Part shown: one piece after another, positions 1 through 10,611 of the stretch
Numbering within the stretch: position 1 is the stretch's first letter
Layout of the letters: the number at the start of each line of letters is the position of its first letter
Notes under the pieces: generated by a model
The model's input: the letters and a program-made list of their open reading frames with translations, nothing else
Database searches by the model: none
Told to the model about the DNA's origin: nothing
Program-made: the position numbers and the translations under genes
From: Welwitschia mirabilis
Lineage: Eukaryota; Gnetophyta; Gnetopsida; Welwitschiales
Length of the DNA stretch: 64,000 nucleotides
Assembly: GCA_051453625.1 (NCBI GenBank)
Contig: JBOZIK010000001.1
Span: forward strand, 142,876,825-142,940,824
Direction of reading: 5' to 3'

Positions 1-2
1 TT

Positions 3-525
3 AAAGCTTATAAAAGTTGTATTAAAATTTTCAATAAAATCCAAAATGAGAAAAGTCACACAATTAAAAGAATTAGAAGTAATCATAGAGGAGAATTTAA
101 AAACCATCTATTTGAAAATTATTATGTAGTTAATGATATGGAACATTAATTATCAGCCCAAAAGATGCATCAAAAAAATGGAATTGCTGAGAGAAAAAAC
201 CAAGTCCTCTAAGAAATAACTAGAATAATGTTAAATGATAAGGAGGTTTATAAAAATTTTTAGGCTAAAGCAGTAATAACTACTATAAATAGAGTATACC
301 TAAGATAAAAAATGGATACGAATTACTATGAGATTTAGAAAGGAAAAAAAACCAAATGTTTCATATTTTAAAGTCTTTGGAAGTAAGTGATTTATATTAA
401 AAGATAGAGAACACTCAAGTAAATTTAAATCAAAGGCTGATGAAGAAATATTTTTGGGATATTTAACTAGAACTAGAACTTGTTCAATAAATGAAGTCTA
501 ACTATGGAAGAATATATACATTTTT
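3..525 (+). pseudogene. Ty1/copia integrase core, decayed
   Basis: Integrase inserts the retrotransposon cDNA into host DNA. Starting at base 3 one frame gives the copia integrase signature: RSNHRGEFKN (normally SDxGGEF, so the second catalytic Asp is Asn at 81-83), then a decayed EHQLSAP-like block, then NGIAERKN with the third catalytic residue Glu kept at 189-191. After a frame change it continues with SYFKVFGSK and EIFLGY, the usual C-terminal side of copia integrase. At least five in-frame stops are present. The start lies outside the window. Family is clear; the domain is dead. Confidence 0.85.
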
Positions 526-879
526 AAATAGATTATTTTAGCATAAGAGTTCTTTCTTTGAATGGTGAAGAAAATCTAACTCTGAGTACTTTCATAATAA
601 AAGAAGTTTTAACTAAAAAGGAAGTAAAGCCAATGTAAGAGATTACTTTTAAAATTTTCAAAGAACTAAAAGATCATACATTAGGATTGATCATTAGAGA
701 TGTTAGCTTAAATATTAAAAGAAGAAACTATCTTAAACATTATGTGTGCACATTTATTATGCCTCTTAAATTAAACCTAAAAAGTTTAAAGAGGTAGAAT
801 CTCATGAAGAATGAATGGTGGTCATACATGATGAGCTAGCTCCAACAAACCAAAAAGAATAATGTGTCAAAATTTGTTG

Positions 880-1600
880 AAAAACCAAAAGATCAAAATG
901 TTATTGGAACAAATGAATTTCTAGGAATAAGTGTAATGAACATTAAACATAAAATAAGATTATTCGCCACAACCAAATTGAAGAAATAGATCTAAGTGAC
1001 ACTTTTGCTCTAGTAGTTAGGCTCGATAGCTTTATAATGATATGCAACCTTTAAGAACATTAAAGTTTATCAAATGGATGTGAAAAGTGCCTTTCTAAAT
1101 GGAACTCTTAACAAATAAGTTTATGTGAAACAACCTCAAGGGTTTATAGATCCACATAAACCAAACCACATATGTAGACATAAAAAGGCTTTGTATAGAT
1201 TAAAACAAGCTCCAAGGCCTTGGTATGAAAAATTAGGTACATTTTTCAATGAAAATGATTATATTTATGAAACTGTGGATAAAACATTATTTGTTAAAAA
1301 TCTGAAAAAGGACTTTATTATTTTTCAAGTTTATGTAGATGACATAATATTTGGAGCCTTAAGTAAAGTCCTCTCAAAAGAATTCACAGCATTATGATAA
1401 TACATTTTTAAATGAGTATACTTGGTGAAGTTTATATGTTTCTTAATCTCTAAATAAAATAGTAAAACATGGAATTTGTATATCTTAATCCAAATACATA
1501 AGGGATTTGATTAAATAATTTTAGTAGAGAATGCAAGATCAACTGAATCACTTATGACAACTTCTTATAAGGTCAGCCTTGATGAACATTAAAAATATAT
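880..1600 (+). pseudogene. Ty1/copia reverse transcriptase, decayed
   Basis: The reverse transcriptase copies element RNA into cDNA. Near 880 the text NVIGTNEFLGIS resembles the start of the copia RVT_2 domain. YQMDVKSAFLNGTL (from 1068) is a hallmark block, followed by VYVKQPQGFIDP, then ALYRLKQAPRPWYEKL. The catalytic motif YVDDIIFG lies at 1332-1355 and is intact. One stretch (1125-1397) is open for 90 codons. A stop replaces the usual codon before VYVKQPQGF, and frame changes occur before 1065 and after 1397. The stretch 526-879 between INT and RT is a degenerate linker with no domain I can name. Confidence 0.9.
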
Positions 1601-2252
1601 AGATTAAAAACTTTATTAAAGTATGATAGGAAGTCTATTTTATCTAACTACAAGTGGAATTAATATAATATTCAATGTTATCATGTATGCTAGATACCAA
1701 ACTCAACCAAAGGAATCACACCTTTAAGCTGTCAAAAGGATCATAAGATACATAAAAGATACATGTGACTATGGATTATGGTATTTTACAAAAACATCCT
1801 TTGAACCTGCAAGCTTTAGTGATGTTGATTGGGCTAGGTGTAAAGATCATAAAAAAGCAATAGTGGTAATTACATTCTTTTAGGATCATGCCTATTAGGA
1901 TGAACAAGTAAAAAGCAAGGCTCTATCTCCCTTTCTATAACAAAAGTAAAGTATATAGTAGTAGAAAGTTGTTGTATCCATCTTCTTTGAATGAAGAAAA
2001 TGGTAAAAGACTTTAGAGTAGATTTTTAATAGGTTTCAATTTTATATAACAAATAAGTATAATTAATATTTTTAAGAACCTTATTAAATACTTAGAACTA
2101 AACACATTGAATTAAGACATCATTCTCTTCGAGATAAAGGGGAAAAAGGTAATATTTCAATGAGTTTTATTATCATTGATAGATAACTTGCTAATATTTT
2201 TACAAAACCCTTAAACTTTGACAAGTTTCTAAGACTTTGTAATGAGCTATAG
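1600..2252 (+). pseudogene. Ty1/copia RNase H and Pol C-terminus, decayed
   Basis: RNase H removes the RNA template during cDNA synthesis. Visible blocks are MIGSLFYLTTS (from 1621), then PKESHL and VKRIIRYIKDT, then FSDVDWARCKDHKKA, where the Asp of the copia Y-S-D-A-D-W/F block is kept. The C-terminal tail is typical of copia Pol: THIELRHHSLRDK, then LANIFTKPLNFDKF, ending at a stop at 2250-2252. Several internal stops and at least two frame changes make it non-functional. Confidence 0.88.
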
Positions 2253-2639
2253 GTTATCTCTCCATCTTCTTATTGAAGGTGGGATAATCAATCAAATCTT
2301 ACATTTAGTCAACTAGAACTAGTTAGTCGATCGCATTTTCATCTAATTGCCTACTCTTTTTAGATTAACCCAAATCTAGTTGAGTTAATGGGTCTAAAAA
2401 CCTATTGATCAGACTTGAAAATTTTACAACCAAAGTCTTATCTGGTTGAATGAATCATAAGCGATTTAACTAAATTTATAGAATTATAAGAGCGAAGTTA
2501 AGGTTGTGAACCTAATATTTTTATTAAATTTAACTTGATCACCCTTTTTTAGTAAATCTTTGAAAGAATAACCTTTTTTATTCATACATGTCCACCTTTC
2601 TTTAAATCTAGCTATTTCTCTTAATTTATTTTATTATTA
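2253..2639 (+). other. Spacer between RNase H and env-like region
   Basis: Non-coding sequence. It contains several copies of a word close to TAGTTGAGT or TAGTCGATC, like the GTCGAC-type words in the LTR of the same element. I see no domain in it. Confidence 0.4.
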
Positions 2640-3600
2640 GGGAGTGTCACATGCTTTCAGTAGTAGAGGGTTCCTCAAAAAATTATCAAAATAAGCCAAT
2701 AAGTAAAGATCCAAGGTATTATTACTCTAAAGTATCCCATCTGTTGGAAAAGGTTTGTTGCTTCTAGGGAGCTAAAGGAACTCAAAAATGTGGTAAGGCT
2801 CTTAAATGAGCTTTATTTATCTTAATTTCTTGATATTTCAAGGTCATCCTATTCTTTTCTCATTAGAATATTTATTGTAATGCCTCTTTTGATGTCAACT
2901 ATTCTACCCTAACATCTCTTATTTCAGAAAGAAGGATTAGTATTACTAAAAATCTTATTGCTTCCCTCTAAAATTTTCTTAGGAGAGATTATGAGGAGTT
3001 TTATCCCCTATGTCATTTTAGAGAGGATAAGGCAGAGGTCACCAAAGTACTACTTTTTACATTTGATTTTTACTTATAATCTCTTACCTTTAGTGGGTCA
3101 TCATGATAATATATAAAGTCTACTTCTTGTATCTAGTAGGAATTGGGTATTCTATTGATTCTTTTGCTATTATGATTAAAAATATAACCTTTCAATTAGA
3201 GTATCATAAAACTAGGGCTCTTTCTTACTATGTTTTGATTGTAAACATTTTTCATCATTTTAGAGTCCAATTGCATTCAAAATTAGAAACTTTAATTCCT
3301 ATATCTCCCATTGGGTATGTAACTTTATCCAGCATGCGTATCTTTGTTAGATCTAAGAAATCTTCCTAGTCTTCTTCTCCTAAGAAAACCTCTCTTGAAG
3401 GGATCCTATTATACTTGAAAACATTGGATTCTCATATAATGCATATGAAAGAGGCTCTAATTACAATAGTATATGAGGTATAGATACTACTAAAAAAGCA
3501 GATAGATTGGCTTAAAAGGAATGAAAAAAGAAGAGAAAGAAGAAGACCTAGATTCTGAAGAAGAAACTAAGGAGGAAGAAGTAGAATCTAATTGATTTCT
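2640..3600 (+). pseudogene. Env-like / putative plant transposon protein region of the Sirevirus-like element
   Basis: Located between RNase H and the polypurine tract, the position where Sireviruses carry their third ORF. The best stretch is open from 3103 to 3369; its middle (IDSFAIMIKNI, then LSYYVLIVNIFHHFRVQL) resembles the pattern in plant transposon proteins where an IxxHM block is followed by LPYGxLLTxIFxHFxVxL. A charged helical tail with KEALITIVYEV and RRERRRPR follows up to about 3600, like the coiled-coil end of such proteins. Flanks carry stops and frame shifts. The function of these proteins is unknown; an envelope role was proposed for the family but is not shown here. Assignment rests on position plus weak motif similarity. 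Confidence 0.5.
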
Positions 3601-4126
3601 TATCTTCTCTCTGTTATTTGTCATTTATGCCTATTTCCATTTTCTGTTTATTGTCATTAGTATCAAAAGAAGTAGAAATAGTAGTTGTATTTAGTTTTTA
3701 TCAATTTTGTATCAATTGTTTTTTAATAGTCCTTATCAATTTCTATCAGTTATAATTATTCTTAATGAGCACCTTTTGTTTGTATTGCTTAAAACTAAGT
3801 AATAAAAATGCATTTGGTATTATTTTTTTCTTGTCTATTTAATGCATATTTCATTTATCATGAACCATGATTTTGCTATATGTATTAAGGAATATTAAAT
3901 ATTTCATTTATATGATCTATGTATTTATCATATCTATAAATGAATATTACATATCTCATGAATTATACTTCAAACTTTTTATATTTATTGCTCTTGTTGT
4001 AAATCCTTTATAAATGCTTAAATTGACATACATGCTCAATTTTCTTTTTCAAACTTAATGGTCATTATTTAAGAGGAAGTTTTTCTAATTAATATTTTCA
4101 ACTAAGTATAGTTTGCCATCAATTTT
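3601..4126 (+). other. 3' untranslated region before the LTR
   Basis: AT-rich sequence with no frame. A purine-rich word near 3658-3680 (TATCAAAAGAAGTAG) recalls the second purine tract seen upstream of the LTR in Sirevirus elements. The block is repeated after the gap at 4409. Confidence 0.4.
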
Positions 4127-4138
4127 AAAGAGGGAGAT
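4127..4138 (+). other. Polypurine tract (PPT) next to LTR start, first copy
   Basis: AAAGAGGGAGAT directly precedes TGTTGAG, the LTR start. The Sirevirus consensus is close to AAAGGGGGAGATTGTTG. The PPT primes plus-strand DNA synthesis. Confidence 0.7.
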
Positions 4139-4308
4139 TGTTGAGTTATATTTTGCCAAGTTAATGTCAAACTAAAATTTTTTTTGTTATAGAAAAACAT
4201 CTTGTACTAATTATAGAAAACATAAATCCCTACAACTCATAGGCTAAAATCTTTTATCATAGTCTTTACCTAAACCTAATAAGTTTCATATCCTAAAAGG
4301 GGTTGACC

Positions 4309-4408
4309 NNNNNNNNNNNNNNNNNNNNNNNNNNNNNNNNNNNNNNNNNNNNNNNNNNNNNNNNNNNNNNNNNNNNNNNNNNNNNNNNNNNNNNNNNNNN
4401 NNNNNNNN
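4309..4408. other. Assembly gap, 100 N
   Basis: Standard 100-base unknown-size gap inside the copia LTR; flanks are near-duplicates. Confidence 0.98.
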
Positions 4409-4915
4409 GTCATATATTCTTATTTCCATTTTCTCTTTATTATCATTGATATCAAAATGAGTATAAATAATAGTTGTATTTAGTTTTTATCAATTTTGTA
4501 ATAGTTGTTTTTTAGTAGTCCTTATCAATTTCTATCAGTTGTAATTTCTCTTAATGAGTACCTTTTTTTTGTATTGCTTAAAACTAAGTAATAGAGATGC
4601 ATTTGGTATTATTTTTGTCTTGTATATTTAATGCATATTTCATTTATCATGAACCATGATTTTGATACATGTATTAAGGAATATTAAATATTTCATTTAT
4701 ATGAACTATGTATTTATCATATCTATAAATGAATATTACATATCTCATGAATTATACTTCAAATTTTTTATATTTATTGCTCTTGTTGGAAATCCTTTGT
4801 AAATGCTTAAATTGATATACATGATTAATTTTCTTTTGCAAAATTAATGGGTATTATTTAAGGGGAATTTTTTCTAATTAATATTTTTAACTAAGTATAG
4901 TTTGTCATCAATGTC

Positions 4916-4927
4916 AAAGGGGAAGAT
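4916..4927 (+). other. Polypurine tract, second copy
   Basis: AAAGGGGAAGAT precedes TGCTGAG (LTR start at 4928). Upstream TTTGTCATCAATGTC matches the conserved context of Sirevirus PPTs better than the first copy. Confidence 0.7.
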
Positions 4928-5487
4928 TGCTGAGTTATTTTTTGCCAAGTTAATGTAAAACTAAAATTTTTTTTTATTATAGAAAAACATCTTGTCTTCA
5001 TTATAGAAAATATAAATCCTTACAACTCATAGGCTAAAATCGTTTATCACAATATTTACCTAAACCTAATAAGTTTCATATCCTCAAAGGAGTGGACTAA
5101 GTTTTTAAAGGATTAATCAAATCTATATTATAAAGTATCAAAGATATATTATTAAGGGATCAATCAAATTCTTAAGTAGCTAGTTGGACCTACACAATAA
5201 ATTTATCACATCTAACCATCAAAGGATTGACTATATTCCATAAGGATTGACCAAACTTGGAGTGAAATGCTTTCATCTTTTTTAATAAAGGAATTAATAA
5301 GATACCTAAGGAGTTGACTATACTTGGGCTATAAATATTATTCTATATTTTTCTAAACATGGAATCGACTAAACTAAAATGTGGTTAATCAAATTATAAG
5401 GGGTCACTTAGATATTTAATTGTAGAAAACTTCGATTAGGTAGAACAAGATGAACATAACCAACTTCAAAGATGATACTCAATGGGG

Positions 5488-5587
5488 NNNNNNNNNNNNN
5501 NNNNNNNNNNNNNNNNNNNNNNNNNNNNNNNNNNNNNNNNNNNNNNNNNNNNNNNNNNNNNNNNNNNNNNNNNNNNNNNNNNNNNNN
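5488..5587. other. Assembly gap, 100 N
   Basis: The right flank restarts sequence already seen at 5196. Confidence 0.98.
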
Positions 5588-5825
5588 AATAAATTTATCA
5601 CATCTAACCATCAAAGGATTGACTATATTCCATAAGAATTGACCAAACCTGGAATTAAATTCTTTCATCTTTTTTAATTAAGGAATCAATAAGATACCTA
5701 AGGGGTTGACTAGACTTGGGATATAAATATTGTTCTATATTTTTCTAAACATGGGATCGACTAAACTAAAATGTGTTTAATCAAATTCTAAGGGGTTACT
5801 GAGATATTAAATTATAGGAAACTTG

Positions 5826-5925
5826 NNNNNNNNNNNNNNNNNNNNNNNNNNNNNNNNNNNNNNNNNNNNNNNNNNNNNNNNNNNNNNNNNNNNNNNNNNN
5901 NNNNNNNNNNNNNNNNNNNNNNNNN
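5826..5925. other. Assembly gap, 100 N
   Basis: About 25 bases on each side match each other (5801-5825 and 5926-5950). Confidence 0.98.
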
Positions 5926-6839
5926 TAGATATTAAATTATAGAAAACTTGGATCACATAGAGCAAGATGGGCATAACCAACTTCAATGATGACACTCAAT
6001 GGGGTTAACCGAAATTTCAAGGGGTCGACTGGCCATGATGGAAATGAGATTTTCTAGCCATTTAGCCTTTTATTTTTATTCATTAAAGAATATATTTCAC
6101 TTGTAAACCTTAAAATATTTCTTCTATATATTTGGTAGTCATTAAAATCCTTAAAATAACTTTTAGATGACTTCTTGACATACTTTCTATACAACCAAAG
6201 ATGAACAAACATCTTTTAATATCATTTGTACTTGATCAATTAGTTTGCACTATACATATGTGGATTGTACTTTTATTTCAAGCAATGTATATATATCATT
6301 GATATACTTTAGATCTAATGAAAATTATGCATTATAGCATACTATTATTACTAAAAAGAATTCTCTCTAAATGTTGAGACTGAGCCTATAAAAATTCCAA
6401 TTGTAAAATATTATAGATGAACTTAAAATACCTAGAAAGTGATTAACAAAGATCAGATCAGGCTTAAGTAGAAACTGATTGTAGAGAGTGGAGTAGGAGG
6501 TTTTTCACACCACTATAAATCATGCATCTATCTTCATTGGTATTTTGTTTTTTTTACTTATCTTTCTTTTATATTACTTTTTATGTTTCATATTCACAAA
6601 TATCTTTTAGTTTTCAATACTTATGAAGATATCTTTCAAGATTATTTATTTTTAAATCCTATTCATCCCCTTAGCTTTCTAGTGTTCTAGACCCTTCATA
6701 TTTTATAAATATTAATAAAATTGTTGACATTAGAGGAAAAATTATTTTCGGTCTTATGGCTTATTATGATGTAATTATATGAGGTTATTTTATGGTACAT
6801 ACTTGTATTATTAACTTTATCAAATGTACTTTTAGTAGG

Positions 6840-7990
6840 TCATGGATATATGCTTAGAGTAGATAGGTTATTGAGGATGAAAAATTTTCTTAATTAGAGT
6901 CTTAGCCATCCTTTCTTCCAAGAGATAAGAAGCATAAAATAACTTCATTTTATAAAATTAGAAGGGAAGGCTATCACTTATGTAGTAATTAAACTAGAGA
7001 GGAACTTTAATAACTTCATATATTAACTAGACTAGAGATAGATTATGCATCATCTAACTTTACATGAGATACCTTCTAGACACTTACAGATCATATTATG
7101 TTAGAGATATCCATAATTCCTATGACACTATACACATTACGGTCTAGTACAAAGACCATGAAGAATATATCAATACCATAAGAGCTATTATGAAGGGTAA
7201 GATATTCATTTGTTACCTAGATACCTCAATTATTTTATTGGGTTAAATGGTATAAGAATCACTTATATTCATACATCTAGAGGTAAAGGTGATTAACAAG
7301 CTTATTATTACCTTTTCAATTTCTCATAGTATATTATATAATACCTTTGTGGAGTGCTTGTGACACTTATCCTTAGCATACATAGTACTTTAAATAATTT
7401 TTATACTAACGTTATCCCATCATTTCATAATAATCATTTCTTAATTTCATATCTTTAGATCTTAGTTTTATTTCAATAGGGTAAGTAGGTGGACCTATCA
7501 TCATTTATTTAGAGGAGACTATAAGATATGATAGACATGAGATATTCAAGGACATTGAAATTTTCATGACTACCTTTGGCGATTTGTTATAAGTATGTTA
7601 TACTAGAGCCAGAAGACATATAGATGTAGTATCCTTTGAAGCCTATCATAAGATACCTTATGGATATGGATATCTAGATCCCTAAATAGTCATAGAAACT
7701 ATAGGTTCATAGAGTTTCCTCCATAATACGTATTGCTATAAAAGTCATCCTTGAGTAGATATAAAAGGTTTTTGCATGCATTAAGTAGAGATTAGTGAAT
7801 TAGAATGTGTTATCTTAACAAGAAACTGATGACTATTAAGTATAGAATGATGTAAATTAATTAGAGCATTATCATTAATCTTCTTAAGGAGATTAAGGCT
7901 TAGAATGTTAAGTTTAATAGAAACATCATTACTATCACTACCTACTCCATATGTTGATGTATTCTTTAGGATTTCTTTTCAATAATGATG
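6840..7990 (+). pseudogene. Decayed coding-like sequence, possibly another env-like region
   Basis: Not recognised with certainty. Around 7150-7200 one frame reads DHEEYINTIRAIMKGK, the style of the start of plant transposon proteins with a residue run ending in VKGK. Near 7830-7910 another frame reads KLMTIKYRMM and LLKEIKAQNVKFN, a coiled-coil-like tail of the sort found at the end of env-like proteins. The rest is broken by stops. It follows the copia LTR end at 6698 without a visible primer site or pol, so it could be a deleted element. The right half is repeated at 8494-9553. Confidence 0.25.
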
Positions 7991-9553
7991 ATTATTGTAG
8001 TAGCATGTTGCCATTATTGCATAGATATATTCAATTTTTATACTTAAACAATAAGATTTCATGATTTATATATATGTTTTGAGTTATAATTTCTATCTCA
8101 TTTTTCTTAGAGTGATTTTTACTTATTGGACATTCCATTTTCTTCTTATCATCCTGGTTCACATTCCATTTTCTTCTTAATATAGGAAATGATGTTAATT
8201 TATCATTTGCAAATGGTATTTATTACAAGATGATTACACAAGATTTTATTAGACTAATTTGGGTTAGGTTATGCTTTTAAAAATTTAATAATACAATTAT
8301 TTATTAAAAAGTAGCTTAATTAATCATTATTTATGTAGTCACCCACATGAAACTAGATGAATAAATCTCTTATATTAGCTATATAGATATATGNNNNNNN
8401 NNNNNNNNNNNNNNNNNNNNNNNNNNNNNNNNNNNNNNNNNNNNNNNNNNNNNNNNNNNNNNNNNNNNNNNNNNNNNNNNNNNNNNNNNNNNNATATTAT
8501 ATGATACCTTTATGGAGTGCTTGTTACACACTTATCCTTAGCATACATAGTACTTTAAATAATTTTGATAGTAACATTATCCCATTATTTCATAATAATC
8601 ATTTCTTAATTTCATATCTTTAGATCTTAGTTTTATTTCAATGGGGTAAGTAAGTGGACCTATCATTATTCATTTGGAGGAGACTATAAGATATGATAGA
8701 CATGAGATATCCAAGGACATTGGAATTTTCATGATCACCTTTTGTGGTTTGTTATACGTATGTTATACCAGAGCTAGAATACATATAGATGTAGTATCCT
8801 TTGAATCCTATGATAAGATACCTTATGGATATGGATATCTAGATTCCTAAATAGTTATAGAAACTATAGGTTCATAAAGTTTCCTCCATAATAAGTATTA
8901 CTACAAAAGTCAGCCTTTACTAGATATAGGAGGTTTTTGCATGCATTAAATAGAGATTAGTGAATTAGGATGTGTTGCCTTAACAAGAAACTGATGACTA
9001 TTTAAGTATAGAATGATGTAAATTGAGTAGAGCATTATCATTAATCTTCTTAAGGAGATTAAGACTTGGAATGCTAAGTTCAATAGAAACATCATTACTA
9101 TCACTACCTACTCCATATGTTGATGTATTCTTTAGGATATCTTTTCAATAATGATGATCATTGTACTAGCATATTGTCATTATTGCATAGATATATTTAA
9201 TTTTTATACTTAACAATAAGGTTTCATGATTTATATATGTGTTTTGAGTTATAATGTCTATCTCATTTTTCTTAGAGTGAGTTTTACTTATTGGACATTC
9301 CATTTTCTTCTAATCATTCTGGTTCACATGTAGTAGGGACCATAGTAAATGATGTTAATTGATCATTTGCAAATAGTACTTATCACAAGATGATTACATA
9401 AGATTTTCTTAGAATAATTGGTTAGATTATGCTTTAAAAAATTTAATAATATAATTTATTTTTAAAACATAGCTTAATTAATCATTATTTCTATAGTCAT
9501 CAACATGATACTAGATGGATAAAGCTCATACATTCGCTATATAGATAGATGGA
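7331..9553. repeat. 1.06-kb near-duplicate 7331-8393 and 8494-9553
   Basis: Sequence after the gap restarts at the 7331 equivalent (ATATTATATRATACCTTTRT) and runs in parallel to the gap edge equivalent near 9553, with scattered substitutions and small indels. The duplication unit ends exactly at the gap, which points to two unmerged haplotype contigs. Confidence 0.85.
8394..8493. other. Assembly gap, 100 N
   Basis: Gap between the two 1.06-kb near-copies. Confidence 0.98.
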
Positions 9554-10108
9554 TAATAGTGTTATTAAATTGATACCTTGAATCTACATGATAAAGGTAC
9601 TAAAATTCATTTCCTGTGATCACTTGAATTATTTATCTTATTAATTGGCTCACTATATATTATCTACATGATTTATTAAGGATTAATAAGTACTTAGTGG
9701 AGGGATATGTTAGAATATCAAACTTGCCATAGTTAACATGGTTTTGAACTATATTTCTATGCTTATTTGATATATTTATGAGGAAATTAGGATAACTATA
9801 GTTAATTATCATTATGATTATAAAAGAAATAGTCCTACATAATTCTTGATACCTTTGGAATGATGTTGAGAGTATCAATCCACTTATAATCCCTTCCAGT
9901 AAAATCAAGATTATAAGTAATTTCTTACACAAAGTAAAGTACATAGGAAATGCTTAGGAAAATGATATTAGGACATGATATGAGATTGAACTTAACTAAA
10001 TCATATTTCTATAGGATGATTCTAAAGGTTTAAAATCTATAAAATTAATTTTAAAGAAAGGGATAAGGATCAGAAATGATCTTATTAAGAAAAAAGATTT
10101 GTCCATTA
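9554..10108. other. AT-rich sequence, no feature seen
   Basis: Short frames here have no recognisable domain. I see nothing I can support. Confidence 0.4.
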
Positions 10109-10300
10109 GATCATCCAGATGAAGGTTGTAGGATGAATCTCAGTAAGAATTAATAGAAATCACATTATTTACTATTTGTCATCCACTTTAATCATCTAGA
10201 TGAAGCTAATAGGATTATTATCAGTAGTTAACCTAGAAATACATATGAAGGATAGTAATTAAAAGTTGATAATCATCCACTATGATCATTTAGATGAAGC
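10109..10300. repeat. Three degenerate tandem units with core ATCATYYAGATGAAGS
   Basis: The core occurs at about 10110, 10191 and 10285 (spacings 81 and 94). In the second unit TCATCTAGATGA (10192-10203) is a perfect 12-base palindrome. CATCCACT precedes the second and third cores. Possibly part of an old LTR. Confidence 0.5.
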
Positions 10301-10322
10301 TTAGAAGGATGACCATTTTAAC

Positions 10323-10611
10323 TAATAAAAAAGCTAATCTAGTTATTATTAAATTCTGCATGTGTTATTACATTGTTTTAATTCAAATTCATTATGATTT
10401 CATAATATTAATTAAANNNNNNNNNNNNNNNNNNNNNNNNNNNNNNNNNNNNNNNNNNNNNNNNNNNNNNNNNNNNNNNNNNNNNNNNNNNNNNNNNNNN
10501 NNNNNNNNNNNNNNNNTAATAAAAAACCAATCTAGTTATTATTAAATTTTGAATGTGTTATTACATTGTTTTAATTCAGATCCATTATGATTTCATAATA
10601 TTAATTAAAAC
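10323..10611. repeat. Near-duplicate 10323-10416 and 10517-10611
   Basis: About 94 bases before the gap recur right after it with a few substitutions. Confidence 0.8.
10417..10516. other. Assembly gap, 100 N
   Basis: Flanks overlap in content. Confidence 0.98.

Larger units (their letters stand above)
3617..5098. repeat. Near-duplicate blocks 3617-4308 and 4409-5098 around a 100-N gap
   Basis: The sequence after the gap repeats the one before it at an offset of about 790 bases, covering the 3' UTR, PPT and LTR start. Differences are scattered substitutions and small indels. Two full PPT-LTR junctions so close together are not expected in one element; alternative haplotype contigs placed in tandem are the simplest reading. 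Confidence 0.8.
5196..6004. repeat. Three partial copies of one LTR segment around two gaps
   Basis: 5588-5825 repeats 5196-5434 (offset 392), and 5926-6004 repeats 5409-5487. The contig ending at 5487 therefore overlaps in content the contig starting at 5926, and the short contig 5588-5825 lies between them as a redundant piece. Confidence 0.8.
1..6698 (+). mobile_element. Sirevirus-like Ty1/copia retrotransposon, 5' part outside the window
   Basis: In order on the plus strand I see an integrase core, reverse transcriptase, RNase H, an env-like region, a polypurine tract and an LTR. The INT-RT-RH order defines Ty1/copia. The extra region of about 1 kb after RNase H with resemblance to plant env-like ORFs, and the purine-rich tract reading like AAAGGGGGAGATTG just before the LTR, are known traits of the Sirevirus lineage. 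Gag, protease and the 5' LTR would lie left of base 1. All coding parts are broken. The 3' part is interrupted by three 100-N gaps and contains duplicated sequence that probably comes from haplotype contigs, so the real element is shorter than the interval given. Confidence 0.8.
4139..6698 (+). repeat. 3' LTR of the copia element (interrupted by gaps and duplicated contigs)
   Basis: Starts with TGTTGAG after the PPT at 4139 (or at 4928 in the second copy). It ends at CA 6697-6698 after the run CCTATTCATCCCC...CTAGACCCTTCA, which matches the known 3' end style of Sirevirus LTRs (TTCACCCCCCTCTAGG...GACCCTTCA). Near 6490 the text GAGTGGAGTAGGAGG and CACACCACTATAAATC also matches that style. A candidate TATA box (TATAAATA) lies at 5330-5337. 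At least eight degenerate copies of GGRNTYGACY occur inside. Three 100-N gaps (4309, 5488, 5826) and repeated blocks mean the real LTR is shorter than this interval. Confidence 0.65.
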
